This document shows, piece after piece, positions 12,092-24,175 of a DNA stretch of 64,000 bases. This DNA is from Chlorops oryzae (lineage: Eukaryota > Arthropoda > Insecta > Diptera > Chloropidae), in the NCBI GenBank assembly GCA_020466095.1, contig CM035806.1, forward strand, positions 162,119,379-162,183,378, read 5' to 3'. Every line of letters starts with the position of its first letter. The stretch's first letter is position 1. The position numbers were made by a program, and so were the translations under genes. The notes under the pieces are model-generated. The model saw only the letters and a list, made by a program, of their open reading frames with translations, had not been told where the DNA came from and made no database searches.

Positions 12092-13047
12092 TCTACCCAA
12101 GCGACACAGATATCATAATTTGGAGAGTATTCTTAGACATAAAACTCCTTTGTAATGCTCTCCTGTAGTTAAGTTCCATTTGAAATAACTTCCAAATGTC
12201 TTTGAAAACTCTCTGACAAAGTATAATTAAAACTTTAACAGAAATATCGTGATCTTGCAAAAAACTCTTTCAAACGTCTTAGAATACTTCAAAATCGGAT
12301 GTCTTAGAAAGCTCTCAATAAACTCTTGAACAGCGTCGAAGACCGATTTCCGATAGCTTTTTTTAACTCTCGGAACTTATTGATTTAAAAGCTAACACAT
12401 TCAATTAGAAAACTCTTCAAAACACATTAATTTCACTTAACTTTTTTTGAATAAATTAGGTTTTTTTTTTTTTTTGTTAAAAAAAAGAAAAAAATCGGGT
12501 TTTAACAAAAAACAATTTTATTTAGTAAATTGAACCTTTAAATTTTTTAAAACAAATTTTTTTTAAATTTAATAAAGAAACAAATTTTTAAAATTAAAAA
12601 GAAAAATTTAAAAATTTTAATAAATTTTTAAATATTTAAAAATTGGATCACTTTTTTTAAATTTATTTTTTTTTTATCTTTTAAATTCAATATTTTTTTA
12701 AAAAAAAAGTTTAAATTTTCCAATTTAAAATAATTAATTAAATAATGGCGAGAAACTATTTTTAGTTAAAATCCAGCATACCCGCTTTTTCGCTTTTTTG
12801 AGCTCAATAAGTTTTAATATTTTAATTATCTTGACTACGTTAAGCATTTTTGGTATTTTATAGGGTCAGTTCATTCCGCTTGTTTCCTGCCGTTTTGATG
12901 GAGACCATACTAACGACCGTCCCTTTTGAATAACAATTCTGATGTCCTTGTTCAATCGCACAGGTAAATATTCATTTCAAGGCCCTCAAAAAATTTCGTA
13001 TCTTGCGGATACAGCATGTACTTTTTCGGGAACATCTTTTGTGTAAT
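12092..13047. other. Gene-free; A/T low complexity 12440-12760
   Basis: Between the two direct repeats. Repeated AAAACTCT/ACTCTT words occur at 12120-12440, then about 300 bp of almost pure A and T. No gene, TIR or target duplication was recognised. Confidence 0.6.
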
Positions 13048-13663
13048 TCGCAGTTTTGACAGAACGGGAGATCGCCACTTGCAATGAAAATTTTCGAACC
13101 GCAAAAAGATATAGGAAAGAAGAAAAGACCGAAAATGAAATTGAAAAATTTTGCAAAAACATTTCGTATTTACTATATCAATTCTTATTAGTCCGGCCGA
13201 AAAAAAAAAATGCCGAAAAGAAAATTTATTTTAAAAAAATAATAAAAAATTTTGTGTCCATCCATAAATAACATTAAAAATTTATGAAAATTTATTCAAT
13301 TCATTATACTTTATGATCTTTATACCTACTTTATGAATTTCTCCGTATTGTATATGGGAATTGCTTTTATTTAGTAATAAATATTAACTTCTTCAATATG
13401 CAAAAATAAACAAGACCGCCTTTTATTTCCTTTGCTATCAGCCGTAAGTAAGTAAGGTACGTGGTGGGCATTGGCATGCCTCAATTTCGAATCGAATTAA
13501 TTCTATAACTTAGGATGTTAGTTGAAGCACTGAAAGGAAGGAGTGAACACGAAATTTGGACAATTTATAATTGTATCGAAGGGAAGGCTGTATGTGTAAA
13601 ATCTCTGCATAGGGAATTTGATACAAAAACAAAAGAGAAAATTATTGTTTGCCATTATCCATA

Positions 13664-14915
13664 CACTCAAAAAACAGAACTACTACTTGCTTGCTATAAA
13701 CTATAGCAACGGCGTTATTACTGCATTTGCTATATTTTATATGAATTTCAGCTAGCGAAATGTCTTGATTTCAAACAAAACATAGCCAACATAGCTATAT
13801 TTTGTTAGTAAATGAATATAGCTGTAGGAGAATGATTTTAAAGCATCTGCGGCTATTTGCATAGCATATGCAGCTACTTATTATAGCTGAGAATGATTGT
13901 AATGCATCTGCCGCTATTTACATAGCATATGCAGCTATAATGAGTAAATTATATTCATTTCAATCTCTCTCTATTCAAATTCGCTCTCGTTTACTCTCTC
14001 TCGCTCTCTACTATGCCTTGAAATGTGCTCTCATTTTCGCCATTCTCCCTTTTATCTGCTCCTCCCTGTCGACTGCTTTAAGTTCGCATTCTGATCAACT
14101 CCCCGAAAAGCGTTTGATAGCTTGGTGGTCCAAACTATAAACTAACAGTCGAGATCGCATAGTTGGCGGCGGGGATATTCCCTAAATTTTTTTTTTTTTT
14201 TGTACTTTATTTTATAAATTACAGTTTTTTTTTTTGTTCAAAGTTCAGTTGTTTGGGAAGACAAAAATTTTCCCCAAATTTTTGATGGTTACTATTATTA
14301 TTTTTTTTGTAATGGGTTTATTTTCAAGTAATTAATTTTTGGAGTGAAAAAAATTTATAAGCACGTTTCCCAAGACCTGAGCAACCATAAACTCAAGTGA
14401 GCATTTTGACCAAGACATTAAATTCGTTCGTTTAGCGTAATGGTTAAGACATTCGCCCAGCAAACTGGTGGTCAGCGGTTCGAGGCACGGTGGAGGCGAG
14501 AAAATTTAAGGAGATATAAGATAAAAAAAATTTAAAATAAAAAAAAGATAAACAAAAAAAAAAATATATAATAAATTAATTAAAATAAATAAATAAAAAA
14601 CTCAAAACACAAAATAAAATTTTTCTTTTTTCTCAGTCGCTTGTGCTAGGCCAGTTACCAAATGCTATAGCACGGAGAAGCTATATTTTATATCTGTAGA
14701 TATTATGTTCATATAGCAAAAACTATGACCAATAATAGCATAAACTGCTATTGGTGTAGCACGGGTTATTTTAAATTATAGCAATAGCAGCTATTAAAGT
14801 TTCGTATAAAATATAGCAGACGCAGTAACAAAGATCTACTATCCCATTTTCTACTATAGTTATAACAATTAGCGCTCACAAAATATAGCACATGGTGCTA
14901 TAATTTTTTTCAGTG
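13664..14915. mobile_element. 1.25-kb element with CACTCAAAAAA/TTTTTTTCAGTG ends and GCTATA arrays
   Basis: Flanked by TA at 13662-13663 and 14916-14917. The paralogous repeat copy at 11194-12091 has one TA and no insert, so the boundaries are supported by an empty site. Both ends carry many copies of GCTATA/TATAGC (13695-13945 and 14660-14905). A roughly 65-bp segment with GCATAGCATATGCAGCTA is duplicated in tandem (13815-13940). A tRNA-like segment sits at 14424-14500 and A-rich sequence follows it. CACTx ends with subterminal arrays recall CACTA-type elements, but the 2-bp TA duplication would be unusual for most of them. No transposase frame is seen. Confidence 0.7.
14424..14500 (+). repeat. 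tRNA-derived segment with Pol III A and B boxes
   Basis: TTAGCGTAATGGTTAAGAC resembles an A box and GCGGTTCGAGGC a B box, at tRNA-like spacing. The acceptor arms do not pair, so it is not a working tRNA. It lies in the middle of the 13664-14915 element. Confidence 0.5.
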
Positions 14916-15132
14916 TAGATACCTGTCCAAGGCACATTTTGGTTGAAACTCAATATTCCAAGCCGAAATTCATGTTCCCAGATTTCATCGATTTTGATTC
15001 GGAAATAAAATGTCACTGGATGCAAATTCGAATTGCTTTCTATGCAGTGATAGGTCTTCTGGGAGGGAAGCGGGTGGGCGATCTCCCCATAATTGTAGGA
15101 GCTTTTGTGTTTAAAGTATGGTATGCAGGGGT

Positions 15133-15205
15133 GGCTCTGGGATAGCGTAGGGGATGCGCGCTATGCTTTTGATCACGGGGTCCGAGGTTCGATTCCCGGC
15201 TCTTC
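15133..15205 (+). repeat. tRNA-derived segment
   Basis: GGATAGCGTAGGGGATG (A-box-like), then ATGCTTTTGATCACGGGG (anticodon-arm-like), then GTCCGAGGTTCGATTCCCGG (clear T-arm/B box). The acceptor stem is not intact. It is probably the head of a SINE or a relic tRNA. CCCGG-rich words follow to about 15290. Confidence 0.5.
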
Positions 15206-17279
15206 GGTTCTCCCCGGTTCGGCTCCCGGTTTTTCGGATCTTCGGGCGCACGCGCTACCCAGTGACCTACGACAAGCCGGACCGCGCTCCCCTTTCTATG
15301 AACGAACTATATCAAATGTACTGAATTGGTCCCGTTGTCTCAACTTCTGCACCAGGTTCAAACGCGTGTGTCGATGTTCGAAGGGCACCTCAGAGAAAAA
15401 ATTTACAGTTCAATGCATTGGCGGGGAAATTACGAGCGAGTAGTAGTAACTGTTGATTCGGGGAGAAGTCGAAGAGTACTTTTGATGTAGTTCAATTTTC
15501 TGCAGGTTTTATATAAAACGCCCCTATTTAGAAAAACGTAAGTGCATAGAGATAGATGCTCTCAGTAGACAGGTACGATGGTTTGGTTCACTTTCGGGTT
15601 TTATTGCTTTGTTTACATATTTCATAGATTAGTTGTTTTGCATTTTTTATTTGGGTTAGATTTTTCAGTGGAATTAGGGAATATTTGGACTGCGGTTAGA
15701 TTTTTCTGCACGATTAAGCAATTTTTTATTATTCTTTGTTGTTTGTTACACAAATTCACATGATATGACTATCCGGAAAAATCATATTGATGCATATCAA
15801 TCACAGGTATACCCGAGAAGTATGCAACATTTTTTTTAACTTGTCATTTTTAAAGATGTTGCACCCGCCTGAGCGTATTGAAATCTAGCATACTTAATCG
15901 TGGTATAAAATTCTATTTTCGAGAATTTTAATTAAGCTAGTAGCATACTTCGAACAACAAAAAAATCGTCATGGAAAGATATCCTTCCACGGGAGCATGT
16001 ATTGGTTTTAGCAAAATTGCCTGAAAAATATTTTTGTAATATTTTCTGAGTATTTTTTTATATATCGGCTTTTGAATGAACATTCTATTTTTATAATTGT
16101 CTTAGATATGATTTTTCTAAAAGTTTTCCCATAAAAAACCCCCTTTTTCAAGGATATTCAAGGACTATAGGAGATCGAGAGCGAAAACTTCGCGAAAATT
16201 AAATGTTTTGCATTGACCTAAAAGTTGAAATCGGCTTCTGGGGCCGAATCATTATGCTTATAGTGCTATACACTTTCTTTGCGGTCTTTGTTTTCAACAA
16301 AGCGAAATCAAGGAACAAGGACAAGAAAAATATATGATTATTTTCGATTCTTGGTGAAGACAGCTGGTGGTAATTTCATTGAACGAGATTGGTTTTTCTA
16401 AAAATGATTGTTCTTTGAAAAAATGTAAGGTTTTCTATGGTATGGTTTTCTCTTAGCTTTTCTATTTCAATTTTAAGCATCATAGTAGGGGAGCCCGAGA
16501 TGCTAAATTTGCAGTTATTTAAGCGTCATGGACGCTTATTGGATTGGGAAGTTTAAGTTGAAAAATGAAAAAAAAGTCTATGTAAAGTTTTTCATTTTAA
16601 TGGGAACAATAGAAGGGGGTATAAGTCCTCTTATAATGGTTCAAAAATATTTTTTAAAAAAAGACACGTTTTAAGTTTAGAGGTCTCGAGCGCGTCAGAT
16701 TTTTATGCAGAGGAATCAACTTGATGTCTCTATGGCGTCCTGGACTGATAACACTAGCTTACGAAAAATCTAACCTGTACCATCTGATGGCCATTTCGTA
16801 AGTAAAAGTTTTTGTTCAATCCGAATATGTAGTCATATAATTTTTAAGTAGAACAATTTTTGAGATATATGCTGTTTTCCATTTTTTGAGTTTTGGAAAA
16901 AAGTATGGTTGATATATTCCAATTATGTCCGGACATACTTAACCGCTTTCTAAGCTATAAAATTAAGGGTAATTGAAATCCCTATCGACAATGCCTAGAA
17001 CACCTGTCGATCAAACCATTGGCTTAGAAGCTATTAATTAACTTTTCGGGAAATTTGTTTCATTTTTAAAAAAAGTTTCCTTTAAAAAATCACTTTTAGT
17101 CTAAATTACACCATGAAAACATTTTTTTTTATTTTGGTTTCTTACTTTGACATCAAAGAATTAAATGTGGCATATATATAAAACAGTTATGTAAAAATAC
17201 TCAAATCTTAATTTTACCAAAAGTACTAATTGCACAGGCGAATAAAAAATAAAGGTCTTGATACAGAAAGATGAATTTC
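15206..17279. other. No recognisable gene or element
   Basis: A+T-rich unique-looking sequence. Open frames are short and have no motif that I recognise, and no TIR pairs were found by eye. It could be intron or old, unrecognisable repeat. Confidence 0.5.
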
Positions 17280-17410
17280 TCTACCCTACGTTTTTTGGGG
17301 CTGCTGAACACGAATCTGAAGTCAAATTTCACCCATCAGCCTCAAATTTCGTCCGAGCAACCCCCAGCACCAACCAAAGGGTGAAGTTTCTAAAATACAT
17401 TTAAAAAAAG
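17280..17410 (+). repeat. Fragment of the 2218-2935 repeat family
   Basis: TACGTTTTTTGGGGCTGCTGAACACG and ACCAAAGGGTGAAGTTTC match blocks at about 2560-2590 and 2250-2268. Related words continue to about 17530. It shows the family is dispersed. Confidence 0.5.
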
Positions 17411-17989
17411 CATTTTCCCTTCCGATCCTACGTTCTTTGGTATTTGCTAAATACGAAGCTAAAGTCAAAATATACCAACGTCCCTTCATTTTCCCTTATA
17501 GCCCTTCAGAAGCAACCGCTCAAAGGGTGCCCCAAGTAGCACAAGTTTTCTTAACACATTCTTATCAAATTCTAGAATAGAATATGCTATTCTTAACAAA
17601 CGCCTAAAGAAACCTATAAGAACATGATAATGCATAAAGGGCCACCAATTTATTCCCATGCATTTTCTCAATAAGTTCTTAATGAACTCTATAAGTTATT
17701 TTATATCCTTTAGTACGAATAAGATGAGAGTTCTTCTCCAATTCCTACACAGTTATTAAAGACTACATGGCAGCTGGGAATATTGAATTACAGCCAAGAA
17801 GTGCCTTGAGAAAGCATCTTTCAAAATTTCCAGGCTATAAAAGGTTTTAAGGGCCTTGTCTCAAAGGAATGATTGCAAAAAAATGAGGCTTTCATATATT
17901 GGGAGAATTTTAAGACATGCACAATAGGATTGGAATAGGATAGGATCTGCAGAAAGCTCCTAAATGGGCATGGGTGTGGACGTGGTTTT

Positions 17990-18075
17990 AGGATTAGATT
18001 AGGTAAATGTGGCTGCCACCAAGGATGACACACTAAGGCACCAAATAGGCCCGTTGTGATACCACGAAAACAAAG
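17990..18075 (+). repeat. Retroelement-like fragment (GTGGCTGCCAC...TTGTGATACCAC)
   Basis: TTAGGTAAATGTGGCTGCCACC, then AGGCCCGTTGTGATACCAC. The same block is on the opposite strand at 40610-40685. A lead of TTAGG-type words is typical of a dispersed fly retroelement end; the family name is not certain. Confidence 0.4.
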
Positions 18076-18114
18076 AAAAACAGGTACTGAAAAAACGACA
18101 CAAACATCCACGAC

Positions 18115-18195
18115 CTCAGCTGGGAGTCGAATCCAGGGTCTCTCGCTTCATAAATTAGCATCTCAGCCAACAACTGCTCAGAGGCTGACGCATAT
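18115..18195 (-). repeat. tRNA-derived segment (minus strand)
   Basis: On the minus strand CTGAGCAGTTGTTGGCTGAG (A-box-like) is followed about 45 bases on by CTGGATTCGACTCCCAGC (B box with a pairing T arm). No intact acceptor stem. Probably SINE-derived. Confidence 0.4.
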
Positions 18196-18377
18196 AGAAC
18201 TATAGCTGCTATAACTTCGGCCAAATTTTGGCGCGTTATGGCATGATTTGGTGAAAAAGTTCAACTGTGGTGAACCACGCCACTCAGTGGTCCCTCAGAA
18301 ATTCTATGCGTCCAAAAATCTGAATTTTGGCACATGGGGGTTTTCAAAGGCGCTGAATCCATTTTTTGAATAATTTT

Positions 18378-18750
18378 GGGGCTAACCCTAAAAGGGGGTC
18401 CTGGGGGTGGGGGTAAATATCGAAAAATGTCCAAAAATATCATGTGGGGTATCAAAATATATGTTTTCAAACCTCCGTAATTCATTTCTGCCATCTATTT
18501 AACCCAAAACCGTAAAGGGGCCCCTGGGGGTGGGGGGTAAGTATCGTGAAATCTCCAAAAAATCATGTGGGGTATCAAAATATATGTTTTCGAACCTCCC
18601 AAATTCATTGCACATATCAGTTTTACCCAAAGTCCAAAAGGGCAGTCCGGGGGTGGGGTCAAAATTCGAATTTTTTTCAAAAAATCATGTGGGGTATCCA
18701 AATATATGTTTTAGAGCCTCCCAAATTCATTGCAGATATCAATTCAAAAT
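18378..18750. repeat. Three tandem units of about 120 bp
   Basis: Each unit has an AAGGGG...TGGGGGTGGGG block (near 18390, 18515 and 18635), then TCATGTGGGGTATC, then ATATATGTTTT and a CCTCCxxAATTCATT block. Minus-strand frames repeat the same peptide-like string because of the array and are not genes. It may be a short satellite remnant. Confidence 0.75.
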
Positions 18751-19275
18751 CAAAAAAGAGTCCAAACCTCTTTGTTTGTAGTATAGTAATCAATTGTTTT
18801 ATTTAAATTTGTAAATGCCTTAATAAGTAGAAAATTTTGAGGAAAAATCGCTGATTTGCCCTTTTAAAGCTTATTTTACGACACATTTTTAGTGTTTTTT
18901 GCAAAACGGGCAAAAACGGGCAGCAGGTAACAACTGGTGGTCAATATACACACCCCCAGGAATAAATGTGCGATTTTGGTTTTTTTAGCAAACTTTCACC
19001 TTTTTTTATAAAGTCACTTTTGTAAAAAATAAAATGTGAAAAAACTACTTACTTTAAGTGCTTAGTATTTGGGTTCCAAAATATAAAAAAAAAACATATA
19101 TAGATTTGAAATTTTTTTTTGTATTTTTATTTTTTTTTTTTGTTAAAAAATAAGGCTTCCAAATCCAACTCCTAGGAATTTTTCCACGAAAGCCCTTTTA
19201 ATTTCTATTATTAATCTCTTATTTTTATCCATTGGAGCACATTTTTGTGAACTTTAACTTTTTTCCACTTTTTCT

Positions 19276-19350
19276 TGCCTGCCCGGAGGTTCGAACTCGG
19301 GCCTTCCGACTGCTAGCTCAGACACTTTCCACTGCATCATCGCCACCTCT
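19276..19350 (-). repeat. tRNA-derived segment (minus strand)
   Basis: Minus strand: GTGGCGATGATGCAGTGG (A box region), CTGAGCTAGCAGTCGGAAGG (anticodon region), CCCGAGTTCGAACCTCCGGG (T arm/B box, pairing arms). The 5' and 3' ends do not form an acceptor stem, so it is not called a tRNA gene. Confidence 0.5.
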
Positions 19351-19709
19351 GATTAAAAGGCAAGAAATACAATATTTTATAAAATATTGCAGACAATATT
19401 AGCAAGGATAATCTATTACAAGAATGCTTTCGGTAATGCATTTTGTCGGAGCAGCCCATTAAGCAGTGCGCCGCTGGGCAGCTGTGTTTCTTCTTTGACA
19501 GTTCGTCTCGCTCAACAATCGCGCAAAATTTACGGGCTACTTTTTCAATTTTTCTAATATTTCTGATTAAAAAAACTTAAAATTCCAAATAGATTTCACT
19601 TCTTAATTACATATTTCGTCTAAATTACGTCCTTTTTGCTTCAAAAATATTCCTTTATCGCAAGAGTTACCTGCGAAAGGAAATCTTTTTGTTCCTCAAT
19701 TTCTGGCCA

Positions 19710-20035
19710 CACTCAAAAAATTCCGTCGTAGAATCTACGATATCCGACGTAGAATCTATTATATCCGCAATTGATATAGGTCCAATTGCAAGATATCATA
19801 GATTCTACGACCGCTTTGCAGTAGTTTCTGCGATGAGGAATGTCAATGATTTCAACGATATATAAAGTAGATTTAACGATATTCCATCTTAGGAACTATG
19901 ATGTTATTTCATAGGAACTACGATATCAAATCGTAGGAACTACGGTTTCAAATCTTGAAGTACATTTCGATAACTTCTTAATTTTGATATGAATTCTTGT
20001 CGGCGGGTTCGATCCCTGCTCCAGCGAGCGTATTT
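19710..20035 (+). mobile_element. Left part of a CACTCAAAAAA-ended element with GTAGAATCTAC arrays
   Basis: It starts with the same CACTCAAAAAA as the element at 13664. Then come repeated palindromic words: GTAGAATCTACG, GACGTAGAATCT, AGATTCTACGAC, TAGGAACTACGATATC, CGTAGGAACTACGG. A B-box-like GGCGGGTTCGATCCCTGC is at 19998-20016. The right end was not found; a SINE fragment follows at 20045. Confidence 0.45.
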
Positions 20036-20044
20036 TTTTTGTTT

Positions 20045-20220
20045 TTTTGAAAAGTAGATAATTTAACATTTACATTATTTAAAAAACTGAGAAATTAAAG
20101 ATTTTACCAAAATTTGTATGCTTAAAAAATTTAAAAAAAGATTCTATAGGAATTTCTTGAAAGAGCTTGTTCGTGATATTTTGGAAGGCGCAATGAAAGC
20201 AATCCTATTAATTATTATAA
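20045..20220 (-). repeat. SINE tail fragment (minus strand)
   Basis: Reverse complement of the tail of the SINE at 40218-40495. Shared words include AAAGTAGATxATTTAACATT and GATTCTATAGGAATTTCTTG. The tRNA-derived head is missing here. Nothing recognisable follows from 20221 to 20988. Confidence 0.65.
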
Positions 20221-20988
20221 AGCTCCGAATCATACGTCTGAAAAGAGCCTAATGTAAGAGCGTTTTATGAGTAAACACATAAAATGGAGCGTTTTCGGAT
20301 CATCCGGAAATCCTCTTTAAGCATGCAGCATGTTGAATGTTGTTCAAAATTGATGTTAGCAAGCTAATTATTAACACCATTCCGGTTGCTTTCATTTTTT
20401 GCAATTTGTGACGTCTCAACAATAACATGCTTAACATTTTTTTCTGGTCATTTTCCATTTTGCAGCTTTTGCATGAAACAAATGCTCCAGACTGTGAAAA
20501 GTTGTTCGAAAATCAATCCAAAACAAAAAACAGCTGTTTGAAGTCGTAAATTCATAAACGGACAGTCTGAAAGGGTTTTTGATAAATTCAACTTAAGGAG
20601 CTAAATTCAGATTTTAAATTCATAGTCTGAAAAGCCTATGAAGCAGGAATAGGAAATTCAACAAATTCGAGAAATTCACCAAAAAGCTACCAACAACAAT
20701 ACGGGTAGACAAAAAGTGGCGCTATGATGCCACTTGCAAGAAAATTTTCAAAGAAACACGACGTCGCACAGTGCTTCGATCCCATGCATTCGATGGACAA
20801 AAATAGAAAGAAGTGTTGTAGGGCAATGAAATTTGGCACAAGTCTTAATTAAGAAAATTTCGAAGTTTCAACAAAATTAAACCTTCCCACCACCCACCGC
20901 CCATACCCCCCAAAGTTATTTTCGGCTATAAAAATGAATCTATTGCTACAAACTTCATAAAATTTGAGGAAAGAGCATATATGGTATA

Positions 20989-21868
20989 TGGGCATTTCCA
21001 CAGAAAGGTCTACCGGAAATGAAAATGCCCCAGTTCCTTAAAACAATTTTTGGGTATGTACTATCATAGTAACACATCTGAATTCCACTATTTAAGAAGA
21101 TTGGTGGTTATAATCAGCCCTCATTTCTGTAAAACATAGGTAAAGGCTTATTTTGTTGTATTTGTATTTCTTAAATTACCTTTAAAAGTGCTTTATCTAT
21201 GAAATTTGGGCCATTTTAGTAACCTGATCAATGGAAGTTATCGTCCTTAATAATTCCATTCAGAAGAATCAACCAAAACAACAACAACAAAAATTCTTTA
21301 ACGAATAAGTTGATAATTATCTTCTAATTACGCAAGCTCAATTAAATATTGTTTTTGATAAAATTTATTATTGGCCCTTCTATTTATAATACCAGAATTT
21401 ATGAATTAAAAGGAAAAAAGGTTAAAATAAAAGACTATTTTCATGACTAAAACCCTTTTGAAATTTTAGTAACGTAACGCCAGGTAACGTAACGCCAGGT
21501 AATTAAGGCCAATAAAAAACGAACGACAAACGATTTTACAATTTTAAAACTTGGAAAATGAACTCTTATATTTTCCAATCTTATTCCTATAAGTTTAATA
21601 CGAAAAGTTTTGCGAAATTAGCAGAGTTTTGCAATCTTGTAATCTAAGTCAAAAACCCACTTCTGTTTTTCGTAACGAAACGCTAGGACACTTTTTTGCT
21701 TCAATACTCAAATCCTTATGGTCTATTGGTCTAATTTTTTTACTGAACATAGTGCAACTTTATTAGTATGCAAATATTAAAAAACTTTTTTTAAATTTGC
21801 AATTCTTCATTTAAAAAAAATTTTGTTTTTTGTTCGAATGTCACGTCACGTCAAAATGGAAATGCCCA
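20989..21868. mobile_element. Possible DNA element with GGGCATTTCCA ends
   Basis: GGGCATTTCCA at 20989 and TGGAAATGCCC ending at 21868, both flanked by ATAT. Inside, GTAACGTAACGCCAG is duplicated in tandem at 21479-21500, with a related CGTAACGAAACGCTAGG at about 21670 and GTCACGTCACGTC near the right end. The TIR is only 11 bp, so this call is tentative. Confidence 0.4.
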
Positions 21869-21899
21869 TATGCGATCTTATCAAAAAATAATATTTCAT

Positions 21900-21921
21900 T
21901 GATTTCTGTCACATGCCCGTA
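21900..21921 (+). repeat. Solo terminus of the 9643-9758 hairpin family
   Basis: GATTTCTGTCACATGCCCGTA matches the right arm of the hairpin at 9643-9758 base for base. The partner arm is absent. Confidence 0.55.
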
Positions 21922-22106
21922 TGTCATCGTTGTTGCGGTGCGAATTCCGCGACCCCCCACCCCCTGAATATATGAAACTCACATCAAATTATGAGGCCCT
22001 TCTCAGCGAGTGCCTGATAAACTTCGAAGAGACATTACTGAAGTGCCCCAAAGGCGGAGATCGATTTTCCACCGATCATGCAACTTTCAATTTGTACATC
22101 TACTAA
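21921..22106 (+). pseudogene. Isolated exon-like open frame, unidentified
   Basis: A 61-codon frame with balanced composition unlike the surrounding A/T-rich frames (the middle reads EYMKLTSNYEALLSECL, then KGGDRFSTDH). There is no acceptor AG just upstream and the frame stops at TAA before any donor, so it is not a clean exon. It may be a gene fragment carried by a transposon: the terminus of a hairpin element abuts it. I do not recognise the family. Confidence 0.25.
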
Positions 22107-23349
22107 AGTGTGGCCAGTCTGACGTGTTACACTTTTTTCTAAGAATGACCAAGCATATTATCTAGTAGTTAATGTAACCCAGCGATGCTATTTTTTTTCT
22201 TTTTTGTTATTTTTTTATATTCATCAAAAAAAAAAAAAAAGGACTCAAACAAACTATTTTGAAAAAGAATATCTCTGAATCTGAGGACGCCGGAAAGTTG
22301 AATTCAAACTCTGAACCTTCATACATTCGTATTCTGTGCAATCGACAGAAATAATCTATCGAGAATTGTTGACATAGCATTTACATTCAAGAATTCATTA
22401 CAAGAGCATCCTTTTCACGGAAAGTTCTCAAAGCGAACTGAAAAGTCAAAATTTTCAAACGGAAATAGCTTCAAAGTCCATTAAAAGCCGAGATACGCAC
22501 ACACAGAATCCGGACACCCTACAGTTGTATGGGAATTTGTTTGTGGGAAACAAAACAACCTCTGGCAGCAACAACAACAACGCACATGAGAGCTTCAAGA
22601 GCAGGGTGCGGAGAGCGATTAAAATACGCTCTTTCTCACAACTAATCGCGGCAAAAAATTGAGTGGTTGCAATTTCTCACGAGTGATAAAGCAGCGCTAC
22701 GAACGTAAGCACTAACAATCTCTCACGAGCAATCGCAAGGGTTCGTAAAAATCACGAACGAAAAGATGCCGACGAAATCGTCGTTGGTTCGTTCGTTCGC
22801 GAGCGTTCGTTGATTGCGAGCGTTCATTGTAAAACTCGTTCAGTAACTCATATTGTGAAGATTGAATTTTTGATCGATCGCGAGCGTTCGCGAGCGTTCG
22901 CGAGTGTTCGTCGATTGCGAGCGTTCATTCTAAAGGCTCAGTTACTCTTGATTGAACGTAACTTAACTTTACTTATTTAATCAGCTGAGTTGATATGATT
23001 AGTTCATTTTTTCTTCTCATATTAGCTCATTTTTCAATGGAATTTTACCGCTAGAATTACTGAGTATAAGAAAATTGGGGAAAACACAGCCCTTCAGGTA
23101 TGAAAAAGTTTTTTCCTTTTTCCGACCTTTTTGATCTCGAAGGTACACCAGGTACAACTGCTTCGTTTAAGGTACATTTTGTCTTTGAAACAATTTTTTC
23201 AATTCAAAATATTTTTAAATCTAAATGCAGAAATAAATTGAAAATGATAACTTGTGCAGCTCTTATCCCTAGCAAAGTTTTAATCAGATCCAATGAAGGC
23301 ACCTGATCTATATTATAGATTGAAGTTCGTAAGGCATTTTTCTTTAATT

Positions 23350-23655
23350 TAAGCCTATTTTTGTATGGGGACCCCCCTAAGGAGGGGAGATAGGGGGTCA
23401 GTATGTAGGGAAAAAATGTTAGGAAGACAAAGTTAATGGGGGTCGGTCATACATTTGACTCCTCTAGGGGCACTCTGGGGCTAGTTACGACGGTGGGGGG
23501 AAAATTTATAAAAATATTTTTTTTGTATGGTAGCCCCCTTAAGGAGGAGAGATAGGTGGCATATTTGTTCAGAGAAAATATTCGGGGGAGAAAAATAATG
23601 GGGGTCGGTGTTATATTTTACCCCTCTAGGAGCGACTCTGGGACAGTTATAAAGC
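23350..23655. repeat. Tandem duplication, two diverged units of about 155 bp
   Basis: TTTTTGTATGG, CCCCCTAAGGAGG, GAGATAGG, AATGGGGGTCGGT, CCTCTAGG and ACTCTGGG occur in the same order in both units, starting near 23350 and 23515. Inside the hAT element. Confidence 0.7.
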
Positions 23656-23834
23656 TTTTCATAGATTTTTTCTCGTTTTAACCCATCTTTGACCCCGATG
23701 AGGAGCCATTTGCCGACACCCCACCCTCCCCATTTTTTGGCTCATGCATTTTTATACCAAACCTCACAAAATAAGAGGTTACAGCGTATCGAAATCGAAA
23801 AGTCGTGCACTATGCCACCCCTAATGTATACACA

Positions 23835-24175
23835 CCGCAAACGAACGCTTGCGAACGCTCGCGAACGATTAAAAATACGATCTTTCTCACATTAGCTCGT
23901 TTGGCGATTGCATTCAATAGTGATAAATTCTTCAGCAAACGAGCAATCGCGACAACGCTGCCTTTGTTTTCGTTCGTGAGAGAATGTTTGCGCCGAGTTT
24001 ATCAATGCACACTGAGAACGAGCGAACGTTCAAAAAGAGCGTTCGTGCTAACGAACGTACGAAGGCAATGTATTCGCGATTGCTCGTTGGCTGAAGAATT
24101 TATCACTATTGAATGCAATCGCCAAACGAGCTAATGTGAGAAAGATCGTATTTTTAATCGTTCGCGAGCGAATTT
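23835..24175. repeat. Palindrome in the right part of the hAT element
   Basis: GCGAACGATTAAAAATACGA to AGCAAACGAGCAATCGCGA (about 23860-23955) is repeated inverted at about 24070-24170. The centre is near 24005, with CGTTCG/CGAACG words throughout. It probably arose by duplication of the element's own end. Confidence 0.7.

Larger units (their letters stand above)
13048..15162 (+). repeat. 0.9-kb repeat, copy 2, interrupted by a 1.25-kb element
   Basis: Direct duplicate of 11194-12091, split after TATCCATA at 13663 and resuming at 14916 (TAGATACCTGTCC). The end of the repeat runs into a tRNA-like segment (15133-15205) of which copy 1 keeps only the first part. Either the unit duplicated locally or both are insertions of one family. 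Confidence 0.75.

Noticed and set aside
18261..18806. Repeated peptide frames with PPPPG
   Set aside because: Caused by the 120-bp tandem units; no start, splice or motif support.
20716..20790. A further tRNA-like candidate (GTGGCGCTATGATGCCAC...GCTTCGATCCC)
   Set aside because: The first part is a small hairpin rather than a D arm and the B box lacks GGTTC.
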